From: Phaeobacter gallaeciensis DSM 26640
Lineage (GTDB): Bacteria; Pseudomonadota; Alphaproteobacteria; Rhodobacterales; Rhodobacteraceae
NCBI RefSeq assembly: GCF_000511385.1
Contig: NC_023139.1
Coordinates: forward strand, 1-64,000
DNA length: 64,000 nucleotides
Direction: 5' to 3'
Of this stretch, positions 1-7,901 are shown one piece after another; position 1 is the first letter of the stretch, and each line of letters starts with the position of its first letter. The translations under genes were made by a program, and so were the position numbers. The notes beneath the pieces are model-generated. The model saw only the letters and a list, made by a program, of their open reading frames with translations, made no database searches and was not told the origin of the DNA.

Positions 1-87
1 TACTGGTTACTGCGGCGTTCTTGGCGCAAAATCGACCGTTTGGGGCCATTCTGCCTGCTTTTGGTAAGAATCTGTTGCCAAGTCGGG

Positions 88-156
88 CTGCCTCGTCATA
101 AATAACGGTAAATACAGCTCTGGCGAAAAAGAGCGTTACCATATAGGACGAGGCAG
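88..156 (+). promoter_or_regulatory. Nested inverted repeat in the repA leader, covering the ribosome binding site
   Basis: Three inverted repeats are nested around one centre: CTGCCTCGTC (88-97) with GACGAGGCAG (147-156), GGTAA (107-111) with TTACC (136-140), and GCTCT (117-121) with AGAGC (130-134). The right outer arm contains the purine-rich ribosome binding site for the repA GTG at 159, so in RNA the hairpin would hide it. As DNA, the 10-bp arms could be the RepA/RepB autoregulatory operator known upstream of repABC operons. Pairing is seen directly; the role is inferred. Confidence 0.6.
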
Positions 157-158
157 CA

Positions 159-1334
159 GTGACAGAGTCCACGACAATAAACCACCGCATCCGCGACAAT
201 GCCGAAAGGCTCGCGGCCGCGCTGGAGAGCCATATGCTCAAGAGTTTTGCGCCCGATGCGCGCAAAGAGCTGCGCCTGTTCAGCGCGGGTGAAGCTGCTG
301 ACCTCTTGGAAATTTCGGCAAGCTTTCTGCGCAAGCTGCATTTTGACGGCCGTATTCTTGATGTTCATACCACCCCCGGTGGGCGGCGTCACTATTCTGC
401 CGAAGACCTGGTGGCAATCCGCCATACACTGGAAAGCACGGCCAAGACGCCGGGCACCTATCTGCCCGGTCGCCGTGAAGGCGACAAGGTGCAGGTGCTG
501 TCCTTCCTGAATTTCAAGGGCGGATCGGGCAAGACAACCAGCTCGATCCACACCGCACAGCGGCTCGCTCTCAAAGGCTATCGCGTGCTGGCGGTGGATA
601 TTGACCCGCAGGCCTCACTGACAACGCTGTTTGGCTATCGACCCGAGTATGACTTTCTGGACTCCGGCACGATCTACGATGCAATCCGCTATGATGATCC
701 GGTACCGCTCCAACAGATCATCCAGAAGACTTATTTCACTGGCATTGATCTGGCCCCGGCCGGGTTGATGCTACAGGAATTTGAACACGAAACACCGCAA
801 GCGTTGATCAACAATATCCAGCCGCCCTTCTTTGCCCGCATGGCGACGGTGCTGCAGGAGGTTGAGGCAAATTATGACGTGATCCTCTTCGATTGCCCGC
901 CCCAGCTCGGCTATCTGACAATGTCGGCGCTTTGTGCCTCGACCGGGGTTCTGATCACGGTTGTGCCCAATATGCTCGACGTCGCCTCAATGTCGCAGTT
1001 CCTGCAGATGAGTGCGGATCTTCTGGACGTGGTGGGCAACGCCGGCGCGCAGATGGAATTCGACTTCCTGCGCTTCCTGATCAATAGGTATGAACCCAAC
1101 GACGGGCCGCAACAACAGGTCGTCGCCTTCCTCAGGCAACTCTTCGGCAAAGAGGTTATGACGGCGCATATGCTTAAATCTACTGCCGTTTCTGACGCAG
1201 GCCTAACCCAGCAAACAGTTTATGAAGTAGAGCGTACGCAGTTCCATCGAAATACTTACGATCGTGCAATAGACTCTCTCAATCAAGTCAATGAAGAGAT
1301 CGAAACACTCATTCAACATGCATGGGGTCGCTAA
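159..1334 (+). CDS. repA: Plasmid partition ATPase RepA (ParA family)
   Basis: ParA-type ATPase of a repABC replicon, 391 residues. It segregates plasmid copies and, with RepB, represses its own operon. An N-terminal helix-turn-helix-like region (about residues 40-90) is followed by the deviant Walker A motif FKGGSGKTT near residue 120 and the ParA signatures VDIDPQAS and LFDCPPQL. The start is GTG at 159, preceded by the purine-rich stretch GGACGAGG, which lies inside a nested hairpin. The stop overlaps the repB start by one base (TAATG), showing translational coupling. Length and gene order are typical of the family. The call is secure. Confidence 0.95.
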   Translation: MTESTTINHRIRDNAERLAAALESHMLKSFAPDARKELRLFSAGEAADLLEISASFLRKLHFDGRILDVHTTPGGRRHYSAEDLVAIRHTLESTAKTPGTYLPGRREGDKVQVLSFLNFKGGSGKTTSSIHTAQRLALKGYRVLAVDIDPQASLTTLFGYRPEYDFLDSGTIYDAIRYDDPVPLQQIIQKTYFTGIDLAPAGLMLQEFEHETPQALINNIQPPFFARMATVLQEVEANYDVILFDCPPQLGYLTMSALCASTGVLITVVPNMLDVASMSQFLQMSADLLDVVGNAGAQMEFDFLRFLINRYEPNDGPQQQVVAFLRQLFGKEVMTAHMLKSTAVSDAGLTQQTVYEVERTQFHRNTYDRAIDSLNQVNEEIETLIQHAWGR

Positions 1335-2302
1335 TGGCACGCAAAGGTATTCTTAGCTCTGACACCACACCAACCACCGCCCAACGGTCCGAGCCAAAGG
1401 CCCGAATGATGCCACGGGGCGCGGTTGGAGCCCTGCAATCCTCGCTGACGCGGCTGCAGGAAAACGCGGTACAGGACATCGACGCCGCGCTGATCGATGA
1501 TGCGGGGCTTGAGGACCGTTTGGGGCTGGATGATGCCGCGCACCGTCAACTGGTCGAAAGCCTGCGCACCTATGGCCAGCAGGTGCCCGTTCTGCTGCGC
1601 CCCAATACCAAGGTTCAGGGACGATTTGAGATCGTCTATGGGCGCCGTCGCCTGAAAGCGCTCCGTGAGCTAGGGGTGCCGGTAAAGGCGATGATCCGCC
1701 AGCTGGATGACCATGCCTTGGTGATGGCCCAGGGTCAGGAAAACACCGCGCGTCAGGATCTTTCATTTATTGAGAAGGCATCTTTTGCCGCACAATTGCA
1801 GGACAGCGGCTATGACCGGCAGACAATCGCTGCGGCCCTGTCGATTGATATGCCAATGGTGTCGCGCATGTTGAAGGTCGGCACAGCCTTTGAGTTGGAT
1901 TTTCTCCGTCAGATCGGCTCTGCGCCTGGCATTGGCCGCGAACGCTGGATGGCGCTTGCCAAGGCGATGCAGGAGCCGGGAGCGCGCGCCCGTGTGATTG
2001 ACCGAATGCGCACGCCCAACTTTCCGGCCTCGCCATCCGACGCCCGATTTGAAGCCGCATTGGCCCTCGCACAACAGGCCAGCAGGGAAAAGTCAAAACC
2101 CAAACCCCTCAAGGCCGCTGCGCGCGTGCTTGAGGGGCCGGATGGCCGTCCTCTGGCTGACCTGCGCCGCAGTGGAAGGGGTGTCTCGGTGACGATCGCG
2201 GCCAAAGACAATGCAGAGTTTGACGCATGGTTCGAAGCAAATGCCGAAACCCTGCTGAACGAACTTCACGAGCGTTTCACGACCGAAACCTCGGAAGAGT
2301 AA
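1334..2302 (+). CDS. repB: Plasmid partition protein RepB (ParB family)
   Basis: Centromere-binding ParB-type protein, 322 residues from the ATG at 1334, which overlaps the repA stop; another ATG lies four codons upstream. The start MARKGIL matches the usual RepB beginning. The ParB/Srx nuclease-like domain with GRRRLKALRELG is near residues 100-115, and QGQENTARQDLS follows, a typical ParB box II segment. A central helix-turn-helix (about 150-185) should bind the parS palindromes found at 3603, 3747 and 5351. It works with RepA in segregation and in autorepression of repABC. The call is secure. Confidence 0.94.
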   Translation: MARKGILSSDTTPTTAQRSEPKARMMPRGAVGALQSSLTRLQENAVQDIDAALIDDAGLEDRLGLDDAAHRQLVESLRTYGQQVPVLLRPNTKVQGRFEIVYGRRRLKALRELGVPVKAMIRQLDDHALVMAQGQENTARQDLSFIEKASFAAQLQDSGYDRQTIAAALSIDMPMVSRMLKVGTAFELDFLRQIGSAPGIGRERWMALAKAMQEPGARARVIDRMRTPNFPASPSDARFEAALALAQQASREKSKPKPLKAAARVLEGPDGRPLADLRRSGRGVSVTIAAKDNAEFDAWFEANAETLLNELHERFTTETSEE

Positions 2303-2348
2303 CGACCAACAGGCAAGAGACAGAAAAGGAGGCACGAACCCCGGCAAG

Positions 2349-2398
2349 AAAAAAGCCCCCCAGGACATACATCCCAGAAGGCTCATTTCAAACTTAGC
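2349..2398 (-). ncRNA. Antisense counter-transcribed RNA (ctRNA, incA type) controlling repC
   Basis: The 184-bp repB-repC spacer encodes a small RNA on the opposite strand, as in known repABC plasmids, where it represses repC expression and sets incompatibility. A minus-strand promoter (TTGACA at 2434-2429, TATTTC at 2410-2405, 18-bp spacer) would start transcription near 2398. A 12-bp stem with G-U pairs at 2383-2354 followed by six U ends it near 2349. The RNA would be about 50 nt. Start and end are predicted from these elements, not measured. Confidence 0.75.
2354..2383 (-). terminator. Intrinsic terminator of the repABC ctRNA
   Basis: On the minus strand AGCCTTCTGGGA and TCCTGGGGGGCT form a continuous 12-bp helix (with G-U pairs) around a 6-nt loop and are followed by six T. 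In repABC ctRNAs this hairpin is also the part that contacts the repC leader. Confidence 0.75.
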
Positions 2399-2404
2399 AT
2401 CCTT

Positions 2405-2434
2405 GAAATACCCCCTTCGAATCGGTCCTGTCAA
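2405..2434 (-). promoter_or_regulatory. Predicted sigma70-type promoter of the ctRNA
   Basis: On the minus strand a perfect TTGACA (2434-2429) is followed after 18 bp by TATTTC (2410-2405). It points into the repB-repC spacer and away from repC. Confidence 0.6.
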
Positions 2435-2486
2435 CTCTGTGCGCTGCACAGGGGTGGATGATTTTTGCCTTTTCGTGAAAAACTGT

Positions 2487-3641
2487 ATGAAACATGCTTC
2501 CCAAGCCGCGTTTGGGATGGCGGAGCCGTGCGCCCTGCCCTCCGTGGACAAATGGGACATCCTCTCGGCGTTGACCAAGGCAGCGCCCGAATTTGGTGTA
2601 TCTCATCGAACACTTAGCGTTTTGAAAACCCTGATGACGTTTCTGCCCGAGCAAATGATTGCGGCAGAACGTGGTGGGGCCGTGGTCTTTCCATCGAACC
2701 GGAAACTCAGTGAACGGTTGAATGGAATGCCTGAAAGCACGATGCGTCGACACCTTGCCAAGCTGGTCGAAACTGGGATTGTCTGCCGTCAGGACAGCCC
2801 CAATCGCAAGCGCTTTGCCCGCAACATCGGCGCGGACCGTGCAATCGCCTATGGGTTTGACCTCTCCCCGCTCGCGGTCCACGCAGCACAGGTGCACGCC
2901 ATCGCAGCAGAGAACGCCCTGAAAGCAGAGCGTATTGCCGTGCTACGCGACCGGCTCGCACTGTTGAGACAGGAAATCTTGGCATCCTGTCAGCAGCTGT
3001 CTCCCCTGCCCCAAGAAACGCTGGAACGCGCCCGCCTGACCCTACGCCGCCGCACGGACGAGGCAGATCTGACCGCACTAGTCGATGCCCTAACTGGTAT
3101 TGCCGCCACGCTCCCTGCCCCGCCGACACGGGACACCCAACTAAAAACATGCGCGAGATCAGCCGAAATGAGCGGCAGCGACAACCAGAATGGACGGCAC
3201 ATACAGTATTCAAATAAATCTATTTCTGACTCTGAAGGCCCATCGCAACAAGAAACCACAGAGACTGAGGAAACCGCAGCGCAAAGCATAGAAGCGCCAT
3301 TGCAAGACGTTCTGTCCTCCTGTCATGAATACAGGCAGTTCTTTCCCGATGGCATCCGATCCTGGCATGATCTCACACGTACAGCCAACCAGCTGGTCCC
3401 AATGATGGGAATTGAACAACCCGTCTTTCACGAAGCAGAGCGCATTATGGGCAGTCAGATCGCCTCTACGCTAGTGCTGTGTATGCTTGAGCGAGTTGGG
3501 GAAATCCGCAGTCCAGGTGCCTATCTCCGCCGTCTGTCCCAAAAGGCACAAGTTGGGCAGTTTTCAATCAAAACAATCATCGCATCAATCAGACAACGGC
3601 AGAAATTGTCAGCTGACAATTTTGAAACTGTTCCGGGCTGA
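2487..3641 (+). CDS. repC: Plasmid replication initiator RepC
   Basis: Replication initiator of repABC plasmids, 384 residues from the ATG at 2487. An in-frame ATG at 2403 lies inside the ctRNA promoter, so 2487 is preferred. The N-terminal half has the RepC signature (HRTLSVLKTLMTFLP, then SNRKLSERLNGMPESTMRRHLAKLVETGI, a winged-helix DNA-binding region). The C-terminal third after about residue 230 is low in conservation and rich in Gln/Glu, then turns into a folded tail. In this family the origin lies inside repC itself. The tail codes through a parS-like palindrome (3603-3622, residues KLSADNF). The antisense RNA upstream should control its dosage. Confidence 0.93.
   Translation: MKHASQAAFGMAEPCALPSVDKWDILSALTKAAPEFGVSHRTLSVLKTLMTFLPEQMIAAERGGAVVFPSNRKLSERLNGMPESTMRRHLAKLVETGIVCRQDSPNRKRFARNIGADRAIAYGFDLSPLAVHAAQVHAIAAENALKAERIAVLRDRLALLRQEILASCQQLSPLPQETLERARLTLRRRTDEADLTALVDALTGIAATLPAPPTRDTQLKTCARSAEMSGSDNQNGRHIQYSNKSISDSEGPSQQETTETEETAAQSIEAPLQDVLSSCHEYRQFFPDGIRSWHDLTRTANQLVPMMGIEQPVFHEAERIMGSQIASTLVLCMLERVGEIRSPGAYLRRLSQKAQVGQFSIKTIIASIRQRQKLSADNFETVPG
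3603..3622. repeat. parS-like centromere palindrome 1 (inside repC)
   Basis: Perfect palindrome with core TTGTCAGCTGACAA flanked by AAA/TTT, located in the last codons of repC. The same 14-bp core occurs at 3747-3768 and 5351-5372. Repetition close to repABC marks it as the probable RepB binding site. Confidence 0.85.
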
Positions 3642-3746
3642 TCCAATGTTGCGTGATGCAGTACCCGCGTACCATGCTCCCGTCCCTTCTGATCCAGGAG
3701 CGTGCAGATCAACCGGCTATCGACGGGCTGAGACAACACATATCGG

Positions 3747-3768
3747 AAAATTGTCAGCTGACAATTTT
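3747..3768. repeat. parS-like centromere palindrome 2
   Basis: Perfect 22-bp palindrome with core TTGTCAGCTGACAA, 106 bp downstream of the repC stop, in the repC-hydrolase gap. Confidence 0.88.
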
Positions 3769-3787
3769 AAGAGCAAGGGAAGAAAAA

Positions 3788-4675
3788 TCACGCGCGCACT
3801 GCGTCGATATCCTCATGCGTTGTCTCGGACAGTGCAAGTAAATCACTCCAGACCGCTTCGTTACCCGCACCAAGCAGCTCAATATGGCCAAGGAACTTGC
3901 GATCATACTCCGCAGGATCAAACGTGACAAAACGCCCGCCACAGTCGCGCAGCGTGTCCGCATAGCGCTGAACGCCACTTGGCGGCACAACCACGTCGTC
4001 CTTGGCAACGCAAATCCGAAGCTGGGGCAGGGGGCGTTTGTAATCTGGTCGGGGCAGGGCGCTGCCGATATCACTGGCAAAGAAATCACGACGGGTGCAC
4101 CAGCGGCGCCACTGCCAATAAACCCCGGCAGGCAGATCGGAACCAAACCCCAGCGATTTTCCGGGCAGATAACCCATCAGCGCCGTTGCCAGTGGACCGA
4201 GCAGAAACCAAAAGGTCAAAACCAAGGGACGATAGCTCCACGGGTGGTCCCAGTGATAGGCAAAGCCGCTGCCGATTGTTGTGATCCGGGTCACACGAGG
4301 ATCATAGTCATGGAAAGCTACGCCAAGCCCCCCCAGGGAATGCCCCAGAACCCAGATCGGTCCATGAGGGGCCAGATTCACTAGCGCTGCCAAGGCCGCG
4401 CTTTGATCGTCCAGCATCCAGTCCGCCATTGTCAGCGGGCTGTCTTTCTGGTGCCGGGTCAGGCTTTCGCCAAAGTCGCGATAATCATAGGTCAGCACGT
4501 TCAGACCCTGTTGCACTGCCCACTGTACGAAATGGCGATAAAATCGCTGTGGAACACCGGTGGCGCCGTTCAAGACCAAAGACGCGCGGGGGGATCCACT
4601 GGCACGATAGAAGGTGCCTACTATCGTTGATCCTGCGCAGGGGATCGCGACTTTCTCAGCGGCCTGTTCCATCAT
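3788..4675 (-). CDS. Alpha/beta hydrolase
   Basis: Alpha/beta-hydrolase-fold protein of 295 residues, similar in style to serine aminopeptidase/lysophospholipase-like plasmid hydrolases. Visible motifs are the oxyanion region LVLNGATGVP (about 34-43), YDYRDFGES, the nucleophile elbow GHSLGG (about 111-116), a possible acid in AKDDVVVPP and a His in FLGHIELL. A hydrophobic stretch around 150-170 may be a lid or membrane contact. It is transcribed away from a TetR gene with two operators in the 82-bp gap, so it is the probable target of that repressor. The substrate is unknown. Confidence 0.8.
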   Translation of the reverse strand: MMEQAAEKVAIPCAGSTIVGTFYRASGSPRASLVLNGATGVPQRFYRHFVQWAVQQGLNVLTYDYRDFGESLTRHQKDSPLTMADWMLDDQSAALAALVNLAPHGPIWVLGHSLGGLGVAFHDYDPRVTRITTIGSGFAYHWDHPWSYRPLVLTFWFLLGPLATALMGYLPGKSLGFGSDLPAGVYWQWRRWCTRRDFFASDIGSALPRPDYKRPLPQLRICVAKDDVVVPPSGVQRYADTLRDCGGRFVTFDPAEYDRKFLGHIELLGAGNEAVWSDLLALSETTHEDIDAVRA

Positions 4676-4696
4676 ATTTTCTCGTATCCCATTGCC

Positions 4697-4737
4697 TAGA
4701 CCACTTGGTCTATATCAGTTGTAGACCGTCTGGTCTA
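4697..4737. promoter_or_regulatory. Twin operator for the divergent TetR regulator
   Basis: Two palindromes with the same arms, TAGACC-N4-GGTCTA, lie at 4697-4712 and 4722-4737, 25 bp apart centre to centre, between the hydrolase and TetR starts. The arrangement fits autorepression and repression of the hydrolase. LmrA/YxaF-type TetR repressors are known to use similar TAGACC-type boxes. Confidence 0.8.
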
Positions 4738-4757
4738 GGTGCGATAGAGATGACGCC

Positions 4758-5315
4758 ATGTCATCAAGTGAGAACCGCGATAAACTGATCCGCATTGCCT
4801 CTCGGCTGTTTCGCAGCAAAGGCTATGATGGGGTTGGGCTGAAAGAGATCCTCGTGGCAGCAGAACTGCCCAAGGGGTCGCTATACTATCATTTTCCAGG
4901 CGGCAAAGTTGAATTGGCCGATGCGGCGACTCGCTGGGCGGGCGACTGGGTGGCGCGGATGCTTGGCCAGTGTTTCAACGTCGCCACAAGTTTTGAAGAG
5001 GGCGGGATGAAGGCTTGCGAAGCGCTTGCCGCAGCTGCTGAGCACAACAACAGCGTGCCCGCCTGTCCTGTGGTCAGCATCCTTCAGGCGGCGCCTTCGG
5101 AACCTGCGCTGCGCAAAACTGCCGAAGAGATCTACGATACATGGACAGCGGGTCTGGTCGGGCAGGCGAAACGGTTCGGGATTGCCGACCCCCAACAGTC
5201 GGCGCTGTCGCTGCACATGCGGCTGCAGGGGGCATGGATCCTTGCCTATGCGCAACAATCCGGAGCACCCTTTCATCATTTGGCAACCGAACTGCGCCAG
5301 ACGTTGCCGCGCTGA
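4758..5315 (+). CDS. TetR/AcrR family transcriptional regulator (LmrA/YxaF-like)
   Basis: One-component repressor of 185 residues. The N-terminal HTH is clear: IASRLFRSKGYDGVGLKEI then AAELPKGSLYYHFPGGKVEL (about 10-55). The C-terminal ligand domain, with an ACPVVSI segment and a helix-rich end, resembles the LmrA/YxaF subgroup. It starts 83 bp from the divergent hydrolase with two TAGACC/GGTCTA operators between them. It probably controls itself and the hydrolase. The ligand is unknown. Confidence 0.88.
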   Translation: MSSSENRDKLIRIASRLFRSKGYDGVGLKEILVAAELPKGSLYYHFPGGKVELADAATRWAGDWVARMLGQCFNVATSFEEGGMKACEALAAAAEHNNSVPACPVVSILQAAPSEPALRKTAEEIYDTWTAGLVGQAKRFGIADPQQSALSLHMRLQGAWILAYAQQSGAPFHHLATELRQTLPR

Positions 5316-5350
5316 TCTGTAATGTTGATGCGGGCAGGGGAGGGGGCTCT

Positions 5351-5372
5351 AAAATTGTCAGCTGACAATTTT
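5351..5372. repeat. parS-like centromere palindrome 3
   Basis: Third perfect copy of the TTGTCAGCTGACAA core with A4/T4 ends, between the TetR gene and ccdB. It lies 1.6 kb from copy 2, so the centromere region spans the hydrolase/TetR pair. Confidence 0.85.
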
Positions 5373-5405
5373 CACCGCAATTGGTGGTCGGACAGAGGGC
5401 GCCCC

Positions 5406-5705
5406 TCAGATCCCCGTCAGCGCCAGGTCAAGCGCCTGCATGATATCGCTGTCACAGGATGCGAGGTTCAGGACAGGCGTTTTCAGCAGCGCAGCGGGAA
5501 CGGCTGAGAGGAATTGCGTCACCATCACATAGCGCCCTGAGCGAATGTCAAATATCGGGTTCAGCCGCTTTGCCGGGGCCGGTGCAGCATCAAACGGCAT
5601 CAGCGGCACAACGATCCGCGTGTTCAGGCTCTCAAGAAGATCAGCCTGAACATCCAGAAGATACCCGGTGCTGTCGGGGCTGGTGTAGACGTCGAACCTG
5701 GCCAT
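5406..5705 (-). CDS. ccdB: CcdB-family toxin (gyrase poison)
   Basis: Toxin of a type II addiction module, 99 residues starting MARFDVYTSP. CcdB proteins bind DNA gyrase and kill cells that lose the plasmid. The family pattern is visible: F-D-V-Y near the start, LLDVQADLLESLNTRIVVPLMP, then FDIRSGRYVMVTQFLSAVP and LDLALTGI at the end. The ATG overlaps the ccdA stop as ATGA, the usual coupling of this pair. The start at 5705 is preferred over an upstream in-frame ATG because it fits the family length and the overlap. Confidence 0.88.
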   Translation of the reverse strand: MARFDVYTSPDSTGYLLDVQADLLESLNTRIVVPLMPFDAAPAPAKRLNPIFDIRSGRYVMVTQFLSAVPAALLKTPVLNLASCDSDIMQALDLALTGI

Positions 5706-5941
5706 CAGAAGGGGCGATAGCGATCCAGAGGCAAGCCATTTTCCTCGACCCACCGGTTTGACGATTGCAGTGCGGCCGCGTTTTCGCGTTTCCACTCTTC
5801 AGTCTTGGCTTCCTGCACGGCCTGCCGCAAACCCGCTTCAGCCGCCTGGGACAGATTGACCCCAAAGGAGCGTGCCTCGGACAAAAGCCCCTGATCCAAG
5901 GTCAGGTTTGTCGGTTTTTTGGGTACGGACTGTGACTGCAT
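5705..5941 (-). CDS. ccdA: CcdA-family antitoxin
   Basis: Antitoxin of 78 residues. The N-terminal ribbon-helix-helix region reads KPTNLTLDQGLLSEARSFGVNLSQAAEAGLR; the C-terminal toxin-binding tail is WKRENAAALQSSNRWVEENGLPL, a pattern seen across CcdA proteins. The ATG at 5941 follows AGGTGG at a normal distance. It is first in the ccdAB operon, with an autoregulatory palindrome overlapping the promoter upstream. It neutralises CcdB and binds its own promoter. Confidence 0.88.
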   Translation of the reverse strand: MQSQSVPKKPTNLTLDQGLLSEARSFGVNLSQAAEAGLRQAVQEAKTEEWKRENAAALQSSNRWVEENGLPLDRYRPF

Positions 5942-5957
5942 AGATCCACCTCGCTCA

Positions 5958-5992
5958 TGCGCATTATATATGCGCAGTTCTGCTGTGGTCAA
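5958..5992 (-). promoter_or_regulatory. ccdAB promoter with embedded operator palindrome
   Basis: On the minus strand TTGACC (5992-5987), an 18-bp spacer and a perfect TATAAT (5968-5963) precede ccdA. The -10 box sits inside an inverted repeat, TGCGCAT-N5-ATGCGCA (5958-5976), so CcdA/CcdB binding there would block RNA polymerase directly. Confidence 0.75.
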
Positions 5993-6168
5993 GTTTTGGA
6001 GCCAAGCTAGCGTCGACCTGTCGATCCTGCCCCTTGAAGTTCAGGAAGGTTCTTCTCACCATCCCCGAGATGCCGGGTATCGAGTGAAGCGCGACTACAG
6101 CCTACTGGTTGAGATGCGAAGGATCGACGGAGCGTTCTTTTGCCCTGTTATCTCTGGTCTGGTCTTGG

Positions 6169-6621
6169 TTAGTTACGCGAAATTGAAGCCTGCTCAATGC
6201 GCCCGTTTCTCAGTTTATGGCGACGCAGATAGACGAAGCGGCAAAATCGCGCGACCAGCGGTGTTTTCCAACCTGCGTCCACGATGATCCGGTCGACCCA
6301 GCGGCAGCCGTCAGGGGCTGGGGTCACGCTAAGCGTATGGTCCCAGCGATTGATGCTTGGGTTATGTTCTTCACTTTCAAGCAAGCGTTTTTCGCGATCC
6401 AGGCGCACGACGTTCATCACGTGGTTCCGTGTGGTGAATAAGCCGAGAAATGTGACGTCAACGCTGAACCTATCACCCTCTTGAACCTCCTTTTCAGGAA
6501 AGCCGTGATACACTGCCAATCCGCGCATCGCTTCCAGCATTTCTTCACCTTGCAAGGCACGCCTGAAGACCGCATCAGCGTCTTCCGGGTAATGCGCGAT
6601 AATTTCAACTGCTCTGGTCAC
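6169..6621 (-). CDS. SRPBCC-family protein (polyketide cyclase/dehydrase-like)
   Basis: Protein of 150 residues starting at GTG 6621 (VTRAVEIIAHYPEDADAVF), preceded by AGGAAAGG; upstream in-frame codons lack this match. The pattern fits the START/SRPBCC fold: an initial strand and helix, central VDVTFLGLFTTRNHVMNVVRLD and LLESEEHN strands, and the long C-terminal helix with FCRFVYLRRHKLRNGR. Such proteins bind hydrophobic ligands or have cyclase-like activity, but this one gives no specific clue. It lies just downstream of the flavoprotein gene on the same strand, 104 bp away, and may be co-transcribed. Confidence 0.65.
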   Translation of the reverse strand: MTRAVEIIAHYPEDADAVFRRALQGEEMLEAMRGLAVYHGFPEKEVQEGDRFSVDVTFLGLFTTRNHVMNVVRLDREKRLLESEEHNPSINRWDHTLSVTPAPDGCRWVDRIIVDAGWKTPLVARFCRFVYLRRHKLRNGRIEQASISRN

Positions 6622-6725
6622 AGGGAGGCCTTTCCTGCCAACTTGTAAATGCAAAATATCGTGTTGCGCGATGGATCTTGCCCCACGCGGCACGACTGGT
6701 TGAGGCTTTGACGTGCACCAGAAAT

Positions 6726-7814
6726 TCAGGTGTCTTTCAAACCAAAGATCTTACGATATTTTGGGATAAACAGGCTCTCGCCTTTCATCTTTCTCGTTAC
6801 CCAGTTACCAAATGTCGCGAAAATCCAGCTAGCGCCAATTTGAGACCCCAATGGTAGAAGCAAGGGCCCACGCTGCCATGGTTTGTAGCGCTTTGTCTGT
6901 TCGACAGTTCTGCCATCCACGACCTGCCGCAGCATCTTTGCCATCCATGGCACCTGGCGCGTGATCGCGACAATGGTCATCCCGTCGCCAGTGTCAGCGA
7001 TGTCGCCCAAGGCAAAGACGTTCTGGTAGGATGGCGAAGGCCGCAACCAAGGATCAACTTTGGCCCGCCCTTTGGCTGACAGGACACTTCCGGGCAGTTC
7101 CCTTAGAACAGACATCTGCGGTACTGACCCAACCGCGGGCACAACTAGGTCTGCATCAATGACGGTACCATCTGTCAGCGTCACCGAGCCTGCATGAGGT
7201 TCGTCTTTATGCTGCAGTTGCTTGACGCGCTGACCCATAACCAATTCTACACCCAGCTTTTCCAACTTACGGTGCAGTCGCGCCCCAAATTTGCGCGGAT
7301 AATCAGGGAACAAGTTAGAGTCGGCTGAAATCAACGTTACCTTTATATCATCGCGCATCGCGGCAATCTCACCGGCGAGTTCCGTCCCTACTGCCCCGGC
7401 ACCGACAATAACCACCGAACGAGACGCCGCAAGCTTTGCCGCTGTCGCTTCGGCGGTCCGCCGAAATTCGACGATGTCTTCGCTTACCGGCTTGAAGGGG
7501 GTCGCATAGGTCGATCCCGTTGCCACGACCACCATATCAGCCGGGATCACATCACCATCCGCCAGCGTTACATTGTTTTCCCCAACAGTGCGCGCTCGAC
7601 CACGGATCACCCGGCCGCGAGTCAGAAGGCTGTCGTATGGCATGATGATACGGTCCAACAGGGACGGGTCGACCATCGCCCGGATTGCAGCGGAGGACAT
7701 GACGAATGCGGCGCGCGGCTCTATCAATGTGACGTCCACATATGGATCCATTGCTTTCGCCAATTCTGCTCCGGCGTAGCCACCCCCGACAATCACCAAC
7801 CTTTTTTTGTCCAC
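6726..7814 (-). CDS. FAD/NAD(P)-dependent oxidoreductase (FSP1/AIF-like, Pyr_redox_2)
   Basis: Two-dinucleotide-binding flavoprotein, 362 residues. FAD motif GGGYAGAELA is at about residues 9-18, VVATGS and the NAD(P) motif VVIVGAGAVGTELAGEIA are central, and the second FAD motif NVFALGDIADT is near 275. It resembles ferroptosis-suppressor/AIFM2-type quinone or NADH oxidoreductases rather than respiratory NDH-2. The GTG at 7814 is chosen because AAGGAG lies 9 bp upstream; ATG codons further upstream would overlap the divergent regulator. It shares a short intergenic region with an HxlR regulator, its likely controller. Confidence 0.82.
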   Translation of the reverse strand: MDKKRLVIVGGGYAGAELAKAMDPYVDVTLIEPRAAFVMSSAAIRAMVDPSLLDRIIMPYDSLLTRGRVIRGRARTVGENNVTLADGDVIPADMVVVATGSTYATPFKPVSEDIVEFRRTAEATAAKLAASRSVVIVGAGAVGTELAGEIAAMRDDIKVTLISADSNLFPDYPRKFGARLHRKLEKLGVELVMGQRVKQLQHKDEPHAGSVTLTDGTVIDADLVVPAVGSVPQMSVLRELPGSVLSAKGRAKVDPWLRPSPSYQNVFALGDIADTGDGMTIVAITRQVPWMAKMLRQVVDGRTVEQTKRYKPWQRGPLLLPLGSQIGASWIFATFGNWVTRKMKGESLFIPKYRKIFGLKDT

Positions 7815-7901
7815 GAAAATGAGCTCCTTATTTTGCTTGCGCATGACAGATAGGGGGCGCAGTGTTCTTTGGGCAAGTACGGTCATTTAGGATACTGTAG
7901 A

